Numbered from the stretch's first letter, positions 18,734 to 25,673 are shown. The stretch is DNA of 64,000 nucleotides from Bacteroidota bacterium (GCA_018971025.1 JAGWVE010000004.1:1-64000), one strand, 5' to 3'. A program made the numbers and translations. Notes: generated by a model not told the origin, from the sequence alone.

Positions 18734-19768
18734 ATTTTGTACATACCCGCTCCATTTTTGAACAGCTGCTAACATATCATCCGGAATAGCTGCTTCGAAT
18801 TTGATAAATTCGTTGGTGGTTGGATGTACAAATCCAAGTGTCGTAGCATGTAGTGCGCACCTTGGACAGGCGTCAAAACAATTGTCTACAAACTGTTTGT
18901 ATTTGGTATAAATAGTGCCCTTTAAAATGCGGTCTCCACCATATTCGTGGTCGTTAAATAAAGTATGACCAATATGCTTTAAGTGAACTCTAATTTGGTG
19001 TGTACGGCCGGTTTCTAATACGCAACTAATCAGGGTTACATAATTGAATCTTTCTATTACCTTGTAATGTGTAATGGCGTGTTTGCCTATATCACCTTCT
19101 GGATAGGCGTCAAACATTTTTCGGTTTTGTTTGTGTCGTGCAATATTTGCAACAATGGTTCCGCTGTCTTCCGCAACATCACCCCAAACAAGTGCTGTGT
19201 ATTTTCTTTCTACGGCATGGTTAAAAAATTGCTTGGCTAAATGTGCTGCAGCTTCGGCAGTTTTAGCTAAAACAATTAAACCCGTTGTATTTTTATCGAT
19301 GCGGTGCACAAGTCCAAAACGTGGTAATGTTTGCTCGTCTATATTTGGATTTTGTTGTTGTAAATGATAAGCAACCCCGTTTAATAAAGTACCTGTATAA
19401 TTTCCAACACCAGGGTGCACCACCATGTTGGGTGGTTTATTAATGACCATAACTGCGTCATCTTCAAAAACAATATTGAGCGGGATGTTTTCAACTTTTA
19501 AAACATGTGTTTCAGGATTTACGAGGCTCATGATTAATATCTCGTCACCTGGTCTTACCTTGTAGTTGCTTTTAACATTTTTGCCATTTACGGTTAAAAA
19601 ACCTGCTTCAATACTTTGTTGAACCTTGCTTCGGGTGGCACCTTCCATATGTGTTTGTACCCATTTGTCTATGCGAAAGGGTTCTTGGCCCTTGTCTATA
19701 ACAAAGGTTTTTCTTTCGTAGAGGGTTTCTGCGCCTTCTTCATTAAATAAATCAATATCCGGTTCCAT
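18716..19768 (-). CDS. rluD: RluA-family 23S rRNA pseudouridine synthase, RluD-like
   Basis: 350 residues: an N-terminal S4 RNA-binding domain (about 25-95, FRIDKWVQTHMEGATRSKVQ to RPGDEI) and the pseudouridine synthase domain with motif II GLVHRIDKNTTGLIV, whose Asp is catalytic, then ARHKQNRKMF and TGRTHQIRVHL. S4 plus this order fits RluD, which modifies helix 69 of 23S rRNA. Divergent from lipB, with an exact -7 element 5 nt upstream of its start. Confidence 0.88.
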   Translation of the reverse strand: MEPDIDLFNEEGAETLYERKTFVIDKGQEPFRIDKWVQTHMEGATRSKVQQSIEAGFLTVNGKNVKSNYKVRPGDEILIMSLVNPETHVLKVENIPLNIVFEDDAVMVINKPPNMVVHPGVGNYTGTLLNGVAYHLQQQNPNIDEQTLPRFGLVHRIDKNTTGLIVLAKTAEAAAHLAKQFFNHAVERKYTALVWGDVAEDSGTIVANIARHKQNRKMFDAYPEGDIGKHAITHYKVIERFNYVTLISCVLETGRTHQIRVHLKHIGHTLFNDHEYGGDRILKGTIYTKYKQFVDNCFDACPRCALHATTLGFVHPTTNEFIKFEAAIPDDMLAAVQKWSGYVQNKTRTE

Positions 19769-19773
19769 AGTTG

Positions 19774-19781
19774 CAAAAATA
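19774..19781 (-). promoter_or_regulatory. Bacteroidota -7 promoter element of rluD
   Basis: Minus-strand TATTTTTG, an exact TAnnTTTG match, 5 nt before the rluD start; a TTG lies about 24 nt upstream, slightly beyond the usual range. Confidence 0.5.
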
Positions 19782-19795
19782 GCCCCAAACCTTCC

Positions 19796-19803
19796 TACTT
19801 TTG
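19796..19803 (+). promoter_or_regulatory. Bacteroidota promoter of lipB (-33 TTG, -7 TACTTTTG)
   Basis: TACTTTTG is an exact -7 match, with a TTG at 19771-19773 separated by 22 nt, inside the 17-23 range reported for this phylum. It ends only 4 nt before the lipB ATG, so the mRNA should be leaderless or nearly so. Confidence 0.6.
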
Positions 19804-19807
19804 TGCA

Positions 19808-20521
19808 ATGCAGCAGGAAGTTTTTTTTGAGGACTTAGGTACCAGAAGGTACAAAGAGATTTGGGCCTACCAAGAGTCTTTATTAAGTGAGAATTCGGCT
19901 ATTAAAGCCAGTTACCGAAGCCAAAATGAAATTCCGGTGCAGGATTGGCCTACTAAAAATCATTTGTTGTTTGTAGAACATCCGCCTGTGTATACCCTTG
20001 GTAAAAACGGAAACGCCGCTAATGTGCTGATGACCACGGCTTTTATGGAAGCAAATGGTATCGATTATTTTCATATCAATAGAGGAGGAGATATCACTTT
20101 TCACGGCCCAGAACAATTGGTGGGTTATCCTATTTTGGATTTAGAAAAATTTAAAACAGATTTGGGATGGTACCTGCGTAGTTTAGAAGAAGTCATTATT
20201 CAAACACTTGCGCATTATAGCATTGTTGCGGGAAGAAGTGCAGGTGAAACGGGTGTTTGGTTGGATCCTGATAATAAAAAATTAGCACGTAAAATTTGTG
20301 CGATGGGCATTAAATGTAGCCGTTGGATTACCATGCATGGATTTGCACTGAACGTAAATACCGACTTGTCTTATTTTAACAATATTGTTCCTTGTGGCAT
20401 ACCTGATAAACAGGTTACGTCTTTACAAAAAGAATTAGGTCGTGCAGTGCCTATGCAGGAAGTAAAAGATTTGGTCAAACAAAATTTCGAACAAATTTTT
20501 GGTGCTACTTTAAAAGATTAA
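19808..20521 (+). CDS. lipB: Lipoyl(octanoyl) transferase LipB
   Basis: 237 residues. LipB moves octanoate from acyl carrier protein to lipoyl domains of 2-oxoacid dehydrogenases and the glycine cleavage H protein. The signature RGGDITFHGPEQLVGYPI is near residue 97, the catalytic lysine lies in KICAMGIKCSRW and the acyl-accepting Cys in NIVPCGIPDK. The start ATG is supported by the promoter directly upstream. Its last 12 nt overlap the end of the convergent PLP enzyme gene. Confidence 0.93.
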   Translation: MQQEVFFEDLGTRRYKEIWAYQESLLSENSAIKASYRSQNEIPVQDWPTKNHLLFVEHPPVYTLGKNGNAANVLMTTAFMEANGIDYFHINRGGDITFHGPEQLVGYPILDLEKFKTDLGWYLRSLEEVIIQTLAHYSIVAGRSAGETGVWLDPDNKKLARKICAMGIKCSRWITMHGFALNVNTDLSYFNNIVPCGIPDKQVTSLQKELGRAVPMQEVKDLVKQNFEQIFGATLKD

Positions 20522-21394
20522 AGTTCCTTTTTTAAAAGAACGGTTTCCTTGTAGTCCGCCCGAATGAATCACTAAAATTTTTGAAGAAGGGTTAAATTTC
20601 CCTTTGCTAGCAAGGTCAAAAGCGCCGTATAGTAATTTTGCAGTGTATACAAAATCTAGCGGTACCTCCATATTTGAATAGCAATCATTCATAAAATGGA
20701 TTAGTGCTGGCGTATGTTTTGCATAGCCGCCAAAATGATAATCATGAATGATTTCAAAACTTTTGTTGACTTCCTCATCAGTTAAGAGTTTCTTTATTGC
20801 TGTGTCAATAGATATATTGTTTTTTAAAACAGAGATGCCAATTATTTTTTGATGTTGCATTGCTGCTTTAATAAGTCCGGCCATCATGGTACCAGTGCCC
20901 ACTGCACAAATGATGGTGTCATAACTGCTGGTGTCTTTTATAGATAGCATTGATTTTGCACCATCTGCGCCTTTAACACCGTAACCGCCTTCCGGTATCC
21001 AGGCCCAATTTGGATTTTCATTATTAGCAATAATCTTTTCTTTTTGGTCAAAATCTTCTCTAGAAACAAAATGGAGTGTCATACCATTTTGGATGGCATC
21101 GGTTAGGGTAGGTGAAAGGTTTGTTGGTTTTTCACCTCTAATAAATCCAACCGTTTTGAGTCCCATAATAGCGCCATATTTTGATGTGGCTACAATATGA
21201 TTAGAATAGGGGCCGCCAAAAGTGGCAACGGTTGTTTTGCCGTTATCTATTGCATCTTTTACATACAATTGAAGTTTAAACCATTTATTGCCACTTACAA
21301 CAGGATCGAGTGTGTCTGCTCTTAATATATTGATATTTAATGTTTTACCACATAATGCGCTGATATCTTGTATATAAATATTATTAATATTCAT
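20510..21394 (-). CDS. PLP-dependent ACC deaminase/D-cysteine desulfhydrase family protein
   Basis: 294 residues of the tryptophan-synthase-beta fold (type II PLP). The PLP lysine is in SGNKWFKLQ near residue 37, with the downstream TFGGPYSNH motif and the glycine-rich phosphate loop AVGTGTMMAG. These are shared by 1-aminocyclopropane-1-carboxylate deaminases and D-cysteine desulfhydrases. Bacterial proteins of this length with this pattern are more often D-cysteine desulfhydrase-like, but the activity is not decided by the visible residues. Convergent with lipB and overlapping it by 12 nt. Confidence 0.8.
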   Translation of the reverse strand: MNINNIYIQDISALCGKTLNINILRADTLDPVVSGNKWFKLQLYVKDAIDNGKTTVATFGGPYSNHIVATSKYGAIMGLKTVGFIRGEKPTNLSPTLTDAIQNGMTLHFVSREDFDQKEKIIANNENPNWAWIPEGGYGVKGADGAKSMLSIKDTSSYDTIICAVGTGTMMAGLIKAAMQHQKIIGISVLKNNISIDTAIKKLLTDEEVNKSFEIIHDYHFGGYAKHTPALIHFMNDCYSNMEVPLDFVYTAKLLYGAFDLASKGKFNPSSKILVIHSGGLQGNRSFKKGTLIF

Positions 21395-21455
21395 GTGTAT
21401 TTTATAGCAACTATTTTAAAGAATGATTTAGCTTCGCAGCCATTAAAATACGCTT

Positions 21456-22358
21456 ATGAAACCAACTTTAGTGATTCTTGCAGCCGGTATGGCAAGCCGT
21501 TACGGTAGCATGAAACAGATTCAGTCTTTTGGACCTAGTGGCGAAACTATCATGGATTATTCAATTTATGATGCGATGCAAGCTGGTTTTGGTAAAATTG
21601 TTTTTATCATCAGAGAAGATTTTAGTGAGCAATTTAAGGCAATTTTTGAGCCAAAGTTAAATGGCAAAATTGAAACAGATTATGTTTACCAACATTTGTC
21701 TGCTTTTACAGAAGGCAAAACCATAACCCCAGAACGTGTAAAACCTTGGGGTACTGCGCATGCAGTGCTTTGTTGCAAAGGGAAATTAAATGAACCTTTT
21801 GCAGTTATCAATGCAGACGATTTTTACGGAAGAGACGCTTTTATGCAAGCAGCAGCTTTTCTAAACAATCAGTGCAACGATCAAACCTATTCTATCATTG
21901 GATATGAATTAGGTAAAACATTAAGTGATAACGGTACCGTAAGTAGAGGCGTATGTAATGTAGACGCTGATGGTAATTTATTAGACATCAACGAGCGTAC
22001 AAAAATATTTAAGAACGAAGATGGTGTGATTGTATATGAAGACAATGATGCGTTGTTTCCATTAACGCCAGATACCATTGTTAGCATGAATTTTTTATGT
22101 TACCCACCAAGTTTTGTGGCGCTTTGTGAGTCCGAATTTTCTAGATTTTTAGATGCACAAGGGATGGATATGAAATCAGAATTTTTCTTACCATCTGTTA
22201 CCAAGCATTTTGTAAATGCTAAACTTGGTAATGTAAAAGTAGGTACTACATCTGCCAGCTGGTTTGGTGTTACGTATAAAGAAGATGCACCTGTTGTTCA
22301 AGCTAGCATTACTAGTTTAGTAGAAAAGGGATTGTATCCAAGTAATTTGTGGGGATAG
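21456..22358 (+). CDS. Sugar-phosphate nucleotidyltransferase
   Basis: 300 residues with a GT-A nucleotidyltransferase fold. The N-terminal LVILAAGMASRYGSMKQ is the nucleotide-binding G-x-G-x-R-x-K-like loop, and AVINADDFYGRDAF carries the metal-binding Asp pair of NTP transferases. Bacteroidota members are annotated simply as nucleotidyltransferases; the sugar is unknown. It has the promoter-like TAGCTTCG upstream and no sugar-biosynthesis genes beside it. Confidence 0.8.
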   Translation: MKPTLVILAAGMASRYGSMKQIQSFGPSGETIMDYSIYDAMQAGFGKIVFIIREDFSEQFKAIFEPKLNGKIETDYVYQHLSAFTEGKTITPERVKPWGTAHAVLCCKGKLNEPFAVINADDFYGRDAFMQAAAFLNNQCNDQTYSIIGYELGKTLSDNGTVSRGVCNVDADGNLLDINERTKIFKNEDGVIVYEDNDALFPLTPDTIVSMNFLCYPPSFVALCESEFSRFLDAQGMDMKSEFFLPSVTKHFVNAKLGNVKVGTTSASWFGVTYKEDAPVVQASITSLVEKGLYPSNLWG

Positions 22359-22360
22359 GA

Positions 22361-22379
22361 TTGTAATAATTTATTACAA
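22361..22379. terminator. Weak AT-rich hairpin between convergent genes
   Basis: A 9-bp perfect inverted repeat (22361-22369 with 22371-22379) in the 22-nt gap between two convergent genes. It is AT-rich and lacks a long T tract, so it may be only a weak bidirectional terminator. Confidence 0.35.
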
Positions 22380-22380
22380 T

Positions 22381-23487
22381 TTATTTATCAAAAGACTTTA
22401 CATAAAATACGCAAGACTCAAGTGTTGCGATTTGCTTTTTACGTGATAGTCGACTAATGCTTGTACGCGTTGCTATTTTAATGTCTTTGCTGCCTTCATT
22501 GCTAGCATTATAATCATTTACAACTTTGTAAATATTATTTGATTTGAGCGCAAATACAACACCTTCTAGTTGCGCTTCTCTGGTACTAAGTACACCTACA
22601 ACTTCGCCAGCGTTATCAAATACGGGTGCGCCAGAGTTACCTGGGTTAGCACTCATTTGTAATTGATAGGAAAGTGAGTCGCCTTCGTAACCGCTTCTAG
22701 CACTTAAATAACCAGTACCATAAACGATCTCATTTCTAGGATATCCAAGTGTAAATATTTCTTCGCCTAAATCGGTGGTTGATTTACGAATAGAATAGGG
22801 TAGTGATTTTTTAGAAGTATAATCTGCGTCATCAATTTTTAAGATGGCTAAATCTTTTTCTTGATCGATTAAAGCTATTTCAGCAACATATTCTTTACCG
22901 TTATTATCAACTACAATGGCGCCCGTTCCTTTGATAACGTGTGCGTTGGTTATGATAAAGCCTTTGGCATCAATTAAAAAACCAGAACCACCGCTAATAA
23001 ATTTAACGCCAGCAGGTAATTTGCTTTTTACTTCATTGATAAGTTTGCCTTGGTATTGCTGACTTTTTTTAATGGCAGCGATATCGTTGCTTAATTGTTG
23101 AATTTGGCTGTTATGGCTTACAGGAGAAAGGTATAAAGCTAGACCACTAATAAATAAAGCAATTACACCTCCAACAGATGCGGCAATAGAAGCTACTTTT
23201 TTATACTTATGGAATAATTGTACAATTTTAGCACCACTAGAAACAGTTGCACTGTTTGTAATATCGCCGCGTTCTAATAATGTTTGGTGCGTTTGTGCAA
23301 GCGTTTGTTTGATAGATTTGATAGCGCTATATTGGTTTATTTGCGCTAAGAACATGGCGTGTTCTACCACCATTTGGTCAATTTCTGGGGTATTTTTACG
23401 AACCAATTCAAAAGCAGCCTTTTCTTGGGCATCCATTTGGTTGTCCAGGTACTTTTCGATGGTTTCTAATAAAATTAAATCTTCCAT
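22381..23487 (-). CDS. Membrane protein: anti-sigma-like N-terminus fused to a trypsin-like (DegP-type) protease
   Basis: 368 residues. Residues 1-80 form an acidic helical domain (IEKYLDNQMDAQEKAAFE) like the cytoplasmic part of Bacteroidota anti-sigma factors, without a zinc-binding HxxxCxxC. A single transmembrane segment spans about 98-120, then a short coiled-coil-like linker (about 125-150). Residues 160-320 form a trypsin-like domain with a complete triad: His183 (TNAHV), Asp212 (EKDLAIL) and Ser285 (NPGNSGAPV). No PDZ domain is seen. It lies 20 nt after the ECF sigma gene on the same strand. I infer that it holds the sigma factor at the membrane and senses an envelope signal, but it could be a plain membrane protease. 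Confidence 0.8.
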   Translation of the reverse strand: MEDLILLETIEKYLDNQMDAQEKAAFELVRKNTPEIDQMVVEHAMFLAQINQYSAIKSIKQTLAQTHQTLLERGDITNSATVSSGAKIVQLFHKYKKVASIAASVGGVIALFISGLALYLSPVSHNSQIQQLSNDIAAIKKSQQYQGKLINEVKSKLPAGVKFISGGSGFLIDAKGFIITNAHVIKGTGAIVVDNNGKEYVAEIALIDQEKDLAILKIDDADYTSKKSLPYSIRKSTTDLGEEIFTLGYPRNEIVYGTGYLSARSGYEGDSLSYQLQMSANPGNSGAPVFDNAGEVVGVLSTREAQLEGVVFALKSNNIYKVVNDYNASNEGSKDIKIATRTSISRLSRKKQIATLESCVFYVKSFDK

Positions 23488-23507
23488 GTTTACTTAATAT
23501 GAGTTAT

Positions 23508-24074
23508 CTACTCTCCAATATTATATTGCGCAAAAAACAACTTTTTAAGGCGCATCAAACATTTATACTTTTGGTTTTTGGCATTGTCGGAGTTGGTATA
23601 ACCAAATTCGGCAGCCAAAGCTTGCATATCCATTTTTTGAAGGTAATAGCCTTCTAATAGACTTTTGCAAGGTTCGCCTAGGCTTTTTAGGGCTCTATCC
23701 ATTATGGCATAGGCGGCATCGTGCTTAGCATGGGCTTCAAGGTCGTCATCCACTGAGATACTTTCTTCCAAATTGTCAATCGGGTGCGTAAAGCGCCCCT
23801 TTTGTTGAAGCCTTTTAAGCCATAGTCTGCGGCATACGGAATATACATACGTTTTAATTTGACAGGTTAAGACAAATGATTCGGTTTGTGCTTTTTCATA
23901 TAGCGCAATCATTGCTTCCTGAAAAACGTCCTTTGCATCGTCATAAGAGCCGTTATTTGCTAAAATGAAGGTTTGAATGGTACTAAAATTCTCTTTGTAG
24001 AGAAGTTCAATAGCAGCCGAATCATTGTTAGCCAGCCCCTTTAATAATGCTTGTTCGTTACTCGTAGCTTTCAC
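23508..24074 (-). CDS. ECF-type RNA polymerase sigma factor
   Basis: 188 residues. Sigma region 2 spans roughly residues 20-90 (NGSYDDAKDVFQEAMIALYE) and region 4 roughly 120-180, with the helix-turn-helix MDMQALAAEFGYTNSDNAKN. The start is a GTG at 24074 with AAGGAG 5 nt upstream, an unusually clear Shine-Dalgarno for this phylum. The next gene encodes the membrane anti-sigma/protease candidate. Upstream is a promoter nearly identical to that of the divergent lipoprotein gene, which suggests autoregulation. The linker between regions 2 and 4 is acidic and somewhat long. Confidence 0.88.
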   Translation of the reverse strand: MKATSNEQALLKGLANNDSAAIELLYKENFSTIQTFILANNGSYDDAKDVFQEAMIALYEKAQTESFVLTCQIKTYVYSVCRRLWLKRLQQKGRFTHPIDNLEESISVDDDLEAHAKHDAAYAIMDRALKSLGEPCKSLLEGYYLQKMDMQALAAEFGYTNSDNAKNQKYKCLMRLKKLFFAQYNIGE

Positions 24075-24085
24075 TAATACTCCTT

Positions 24086-24115
24086 TTAATACACTTTAGG
24101 GTATAAAAGTAACCC
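24086..24115 (-). promoter_or_regulatory. Predicted ECF-type promoter of the sigma gene
   Basis: Minus strand: GGTTAC (24114-24109), 16-nt spacer, GTATTA (24092-24087). It aligns without gaps to the divergent lipoprotein promoter. The -10 abuts the Shine-Dalgarno, so either the leader is very short or the repeat acts as an operator. Confidence 0.55.
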
Positions 24116-24159
24116 AATATAGCCTGAAAACTTTTTTTTCAAAAAAAAATGGGTTTGAC

Positions 24160-24189
24160 GGGTTACCTTTTTACCCCTTCGGGTATAAA
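24160..24189 (+). promoter_or_regulatory. Predicted ECF-type promoter of the small lipoprotein gene
   Basis: GGTTAC (24161-24166), 16-nt spacer, GTATAA (24183-24188). The spacing is typical of ECF sigma promoters, and the predicted start gives a leader of about 28 nt. A T8-C-A9 tract (24132-24149) lies between the two divergent promoters and could act as an UP element. Confidence 0.6.
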
Positions 24190-24222
24190 TAGGCACATTC
24201 ATTCAAACAAAAACCCAAAAAA

Positions 24223-24393
24223 ATGAAAAAAGTATTCGCAATTTTAGCTGTAGTAGCTTTCGTAGCATGTAACTCAGGTGAAAACAAAGAAGCAACTGCA
24301 GACACTACTGCTGTTGACACAACTGCAACTGTATCTGCTGATACAACTGCTGTTGACACAACTGCTGCTGCTGTTGATACAACTAAGCACTAA
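24223..24393 (+). CDS. 56-residue Thr/Asp-rich repeat lipoprotein
   Basis: Opens MKKVFAILAVVAFVAC, a lipoprotein signal peptide with the lipidated cysteine at residue 16. The mature 41 residues are low-complexity, with five D-T-T triplets at Asp27, 32, 40, 45 and 52 in A-D-T-T-A-V-D-T-T-A units. D-T-T fits the Bacteroidota O-glycosylation motif D(S/T)(A/I/L/V/M/T), so the protein may be a short, mucin-like surface lipoprotein. It is driven by an ECF-type promoter shared with the divergent sigma gene and followed by a structured region and a terminator. Small lipoproteins of this kind occur in Chitinophagaceae; no function is known to me. Confidence 0.75.
   Translation: MKKVFAILAVVAFVACNSGENKEATADTTAVDTTATVSADTTAVDTTAAAVDTTKH
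24307..24365 (+). repeat. Tandem 39-nt repeat inside the lipoprotein gene
   Basis: A 20-nt exact repeat at 24307-24326 and 24346-24365, period 39 nt (13 codons), encoding the D-T-T-A-V-D-T-T units. It suggests expansion by slippage or unequal crossing. Confidence 0.7.
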
Positions 24394-24404
24394 TTTTAAA
24401 ACAT

Positions 24405-24483
24405 TAGCTAGATTGTTTAGGGCCTAAACGGTCAAAACTAGCTTGCCGGTTTCAACAATCTATAAGATTTTCATATGGCAAGC
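24405..24483 (+). other. Structured 3' region of the lipoprotein transcript
   Basis: Several overlapping inverted repeats: 24407-24411 with 24438-24442, 24415-24421 with 24423-24429, 24441-24447 with 24477-24483 (GCTTGCC/GGCAAGC), and an alternative 8-bp pairing of 24410-24417 with 24454-24461. No open reading frame of note is present. It may be a structured 3' UTR or a small RNA. Confidence 0.35.
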
Positions 24484-24493
24484 AATCGTAAAT

Positions 24494-24527
24494 AGCCTTC
24501 TTGTTTCTACAAGAGGGCTTATTTTTT
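24494..24527 (+). terminator. Rho-independent terminator after the lipoprotein gene
   Basis: 10-bp stem with one G-T pair (24494-24503 with 24110 nt-numbered partner 24510-24519), 6-nt loop, followed by TATTTTTT. It separates the lipoprotein unit from the aromatic operon leader. Confidence 0.8.
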
Positions 24528-24639
24528 ACTAGTAGTATTTGTGGTTTGTGTTGCGTTTTACGTGACTGTATCACTAAAAACTAAAGTTTGTTAGTATAAA
24601 ATTTCTGATCTCTTTTTCAAAATGAGTAATATTTATTCT

Positions 24640-24647
24640 TATATTTG
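24640..24647 (+). promoter_or_regulatory. Bacteroidota -7 promoter element of the aromatic operon leader
   Basis: TATATTTG, an exact TAnnTTTG match, 7 nt before the leader-peptide ATG. No matching TTG at -33 is seen. It places the transcription start just ahead of the leader ORF, as an attenuator needs. Confidence 0.5.
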
Positions 24648-24654
24648 AAATGCA

Positions 24655-24744
24655 ATGAGAGAATTATTATCAAATACTTGGTTTAGTTTCTATTACTATT
24701 ACTTCTTTACCAAAAGGAGCCGGGTATTATATGTATTAGCTTAA
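24655..24744 (+). CDS. Phe/Tyr-rich leader peptide of the aromatic operon attenuator
   Basis: A 29-codon ORF (MRELLSNTWFSFYYYYFFTK, then nine more residues). Codons 9-18 read W-F-S-F-Y-Y-Y-Y-F-F: four Phe, four Tyr and one Trp in ten codons. It ends at 24744, about 18 nt before the terminator stem and 54 nt before the pheA start. This is what a ribosome-mediated attenuation sensor of charged tRNA-Phe and tRNA-Tyr looks like. Its stop codon lies in the loop of the predicted antiterminator. The ORF is too short to be recognised by homology; the call rests on composition, position and the paired RNA structures. Confidence 0.85.
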   Translation: MRELLSNTWFSFYYYYFFTKRSRVLYVLA

Positions 24745-24771
24745 TTAAAAATTTTTACATACAATCCCGGC
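24719..24771 (+). promoter_or_regulatory. Antiterminator hairpin of the aromatic attenuator
   Basis: 24719-24735 (GCCGGGTATTATATGTA) pairs with 24756-24771 (TACATACAATCCCGGC): 15 bp with one bulged T and one A-C mismatch. The right arm overlaps the left arm of the terminator (24763-24772), so the two structures exclude each other. A ribosome stalled at codons 10-18 leaves the left arm free; a ribosome at the leader stop codon covers it. Confidence 0.8.
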
Positions 24772-24792
24772 CAATTGGCCGGGATTTTTTTT
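24763..24792 (+). terminator. Attenuator terminator of the aromatic operon
   Basis: Perfect 10-bp GC-rich stem (24763-24772 with 24777-24786), AATT loop, and eight Ts (24785-24792), ending 6 nt before the pheA ATG. A terminator directly in front of a start codon fits attenuation and not the end of an upstream gene. Confidence 0.9.
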
Positions 24793-24798
24793 AAGTAT

Positions 24799-25671
24799 AT
24801 GCCAACAAAAAACAAAATATCAAGAAAGCCTGTAAATGACCTGGGTATTGCTATTCAGGGATACGAAGGAAGTTTCCACCAGGTGGCTGCGCGTACTATT
24901 TTTGGTAAAGACGTATCTGTGGTGCCTTGTGCGAATTTCAGGGAGCTGATTAAAAAAACAGCAAATAAAAAAGAAACGGCGGGTGCCATGATGGCCATCG
25001 AAAACTCAATTGCCGGAAGTATTTTACCCAACTATAATTTACTACTTGGTTCTAAATTAAAAGTAACGGGTGAAGTGTATTTATCAATTAGTCAAAATTT
25101 GCTCGTTAATAAAGGGGTTTCATTATCCGATATCAAAGAAGTGCATAGTCATCCAATGGCGCTTTTACAGTGTTTAGATTACCTCGAAAAAAACAATTGG
25201 AAATTAGTAGAAACAGAGGATACAGCGCTGAGTGCCAAACACCTTCAGCAACATAGGTCTAAACATGTGGCGGCAGTGGCTAGTAAATTAGCTGCAGAGC
25301 TTTTTAATTTGGATATTGTTGGGCCTGATATTCAAACGCAAAAAAATAATTTTACTCGGTTTTTGGTCTTGGAAAGAGCTACTGATGTTATAGAAGATGT
25401 GCTAGCAAATAAAGCTTCCATTTATTTTCAAACCAATCATACCAAAGGGGTGCTCGCTAAAGTGCTTACGCAAATTGCAAAGCACGATGTAAACTTATCT
25501 AAGTTACAAAGCATGCCTATTCCAGGAAGTAATTTTAAATATGGTTTTTTTGCTGACATGGAATTTGATCATCGTAAAAGATTTGATCAAGTATTACATG
25601 CAATAACAGATTTAACAAATAGTGTAAGAATTTTTGGGGTATACCAAAAAGGTAAAATGCAAAAAGGGTAG
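24799..25671 (+). CDS. pheA: Prephenate dehydratase
   Basis: 290 residues. The catalytic domain (about 8-185) shows AIQGYEGSFHQVAAR, MMAIENSIAGSI and the dehydratase motif NNFTRFLVL; a C-terminal ACT domain (about 200-285) follows. It converts prephenate to phenylpyruvate for phenylalanine. There is no fused chorismate mutase, unlike the enterobacterial P-protein; that activity is supplied by the fused AroF downstream. In the ACT domain the Phe-binding motifs GALV and ESRP read GVLA and QSMP, so feedback control may differ. The ATG at 24799 is chosen because the upstream TTG lies inside the terminator loop. First gene after the attenuator, 2 nt before the aminotransferase. Confidence 0.92.
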   Translation: MPTKNKISRKPVNDLGIAIQGYEGSFHQVAARTIFGKDVSVVPCANFRELIKKTANKKETAGAMMAIENSIAGSILPNYNLLLGSKLKVTGEVYLSISQNLLVNKGVSLSDIKEVHSHPMALLQCLDYLEKNNWKLVETEDTALSAKHLQQHRSKHVAAVASKLAAELFNLDIVGPDIQTQKNNFTRFLVLERATDVIEDVLANKASIYFQTNHTKGVLAKVLTQIAKHDVNLSKLQSMPIPGSNFKYGFFADMEFDHRKRFDQVLHAITDLTNSVRIFGVYQKGKMQKG

Positions 25672-25673
25672 TT

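Noticed and set aside
24622-24648. Very short ORF MSNIYSYI ahead of the leader peptide
   Set aside because: It overlaps the -7 promoter element and would be upstream of the predicted transcription start; chance ORF.
24394-24654. tRNA or riboswitch in the gap before the aromatic operon
   Set aside because: No cloverleaf or known riboswitch core could be seen; the stems found do not match such families.
24775-24798. TTG as an earlier start of pheA
   Set aside because: It lies in the loop and right arm of the attenuator terminator; the ATG at 24799 follows the T run directly and matches the family N-terminus.
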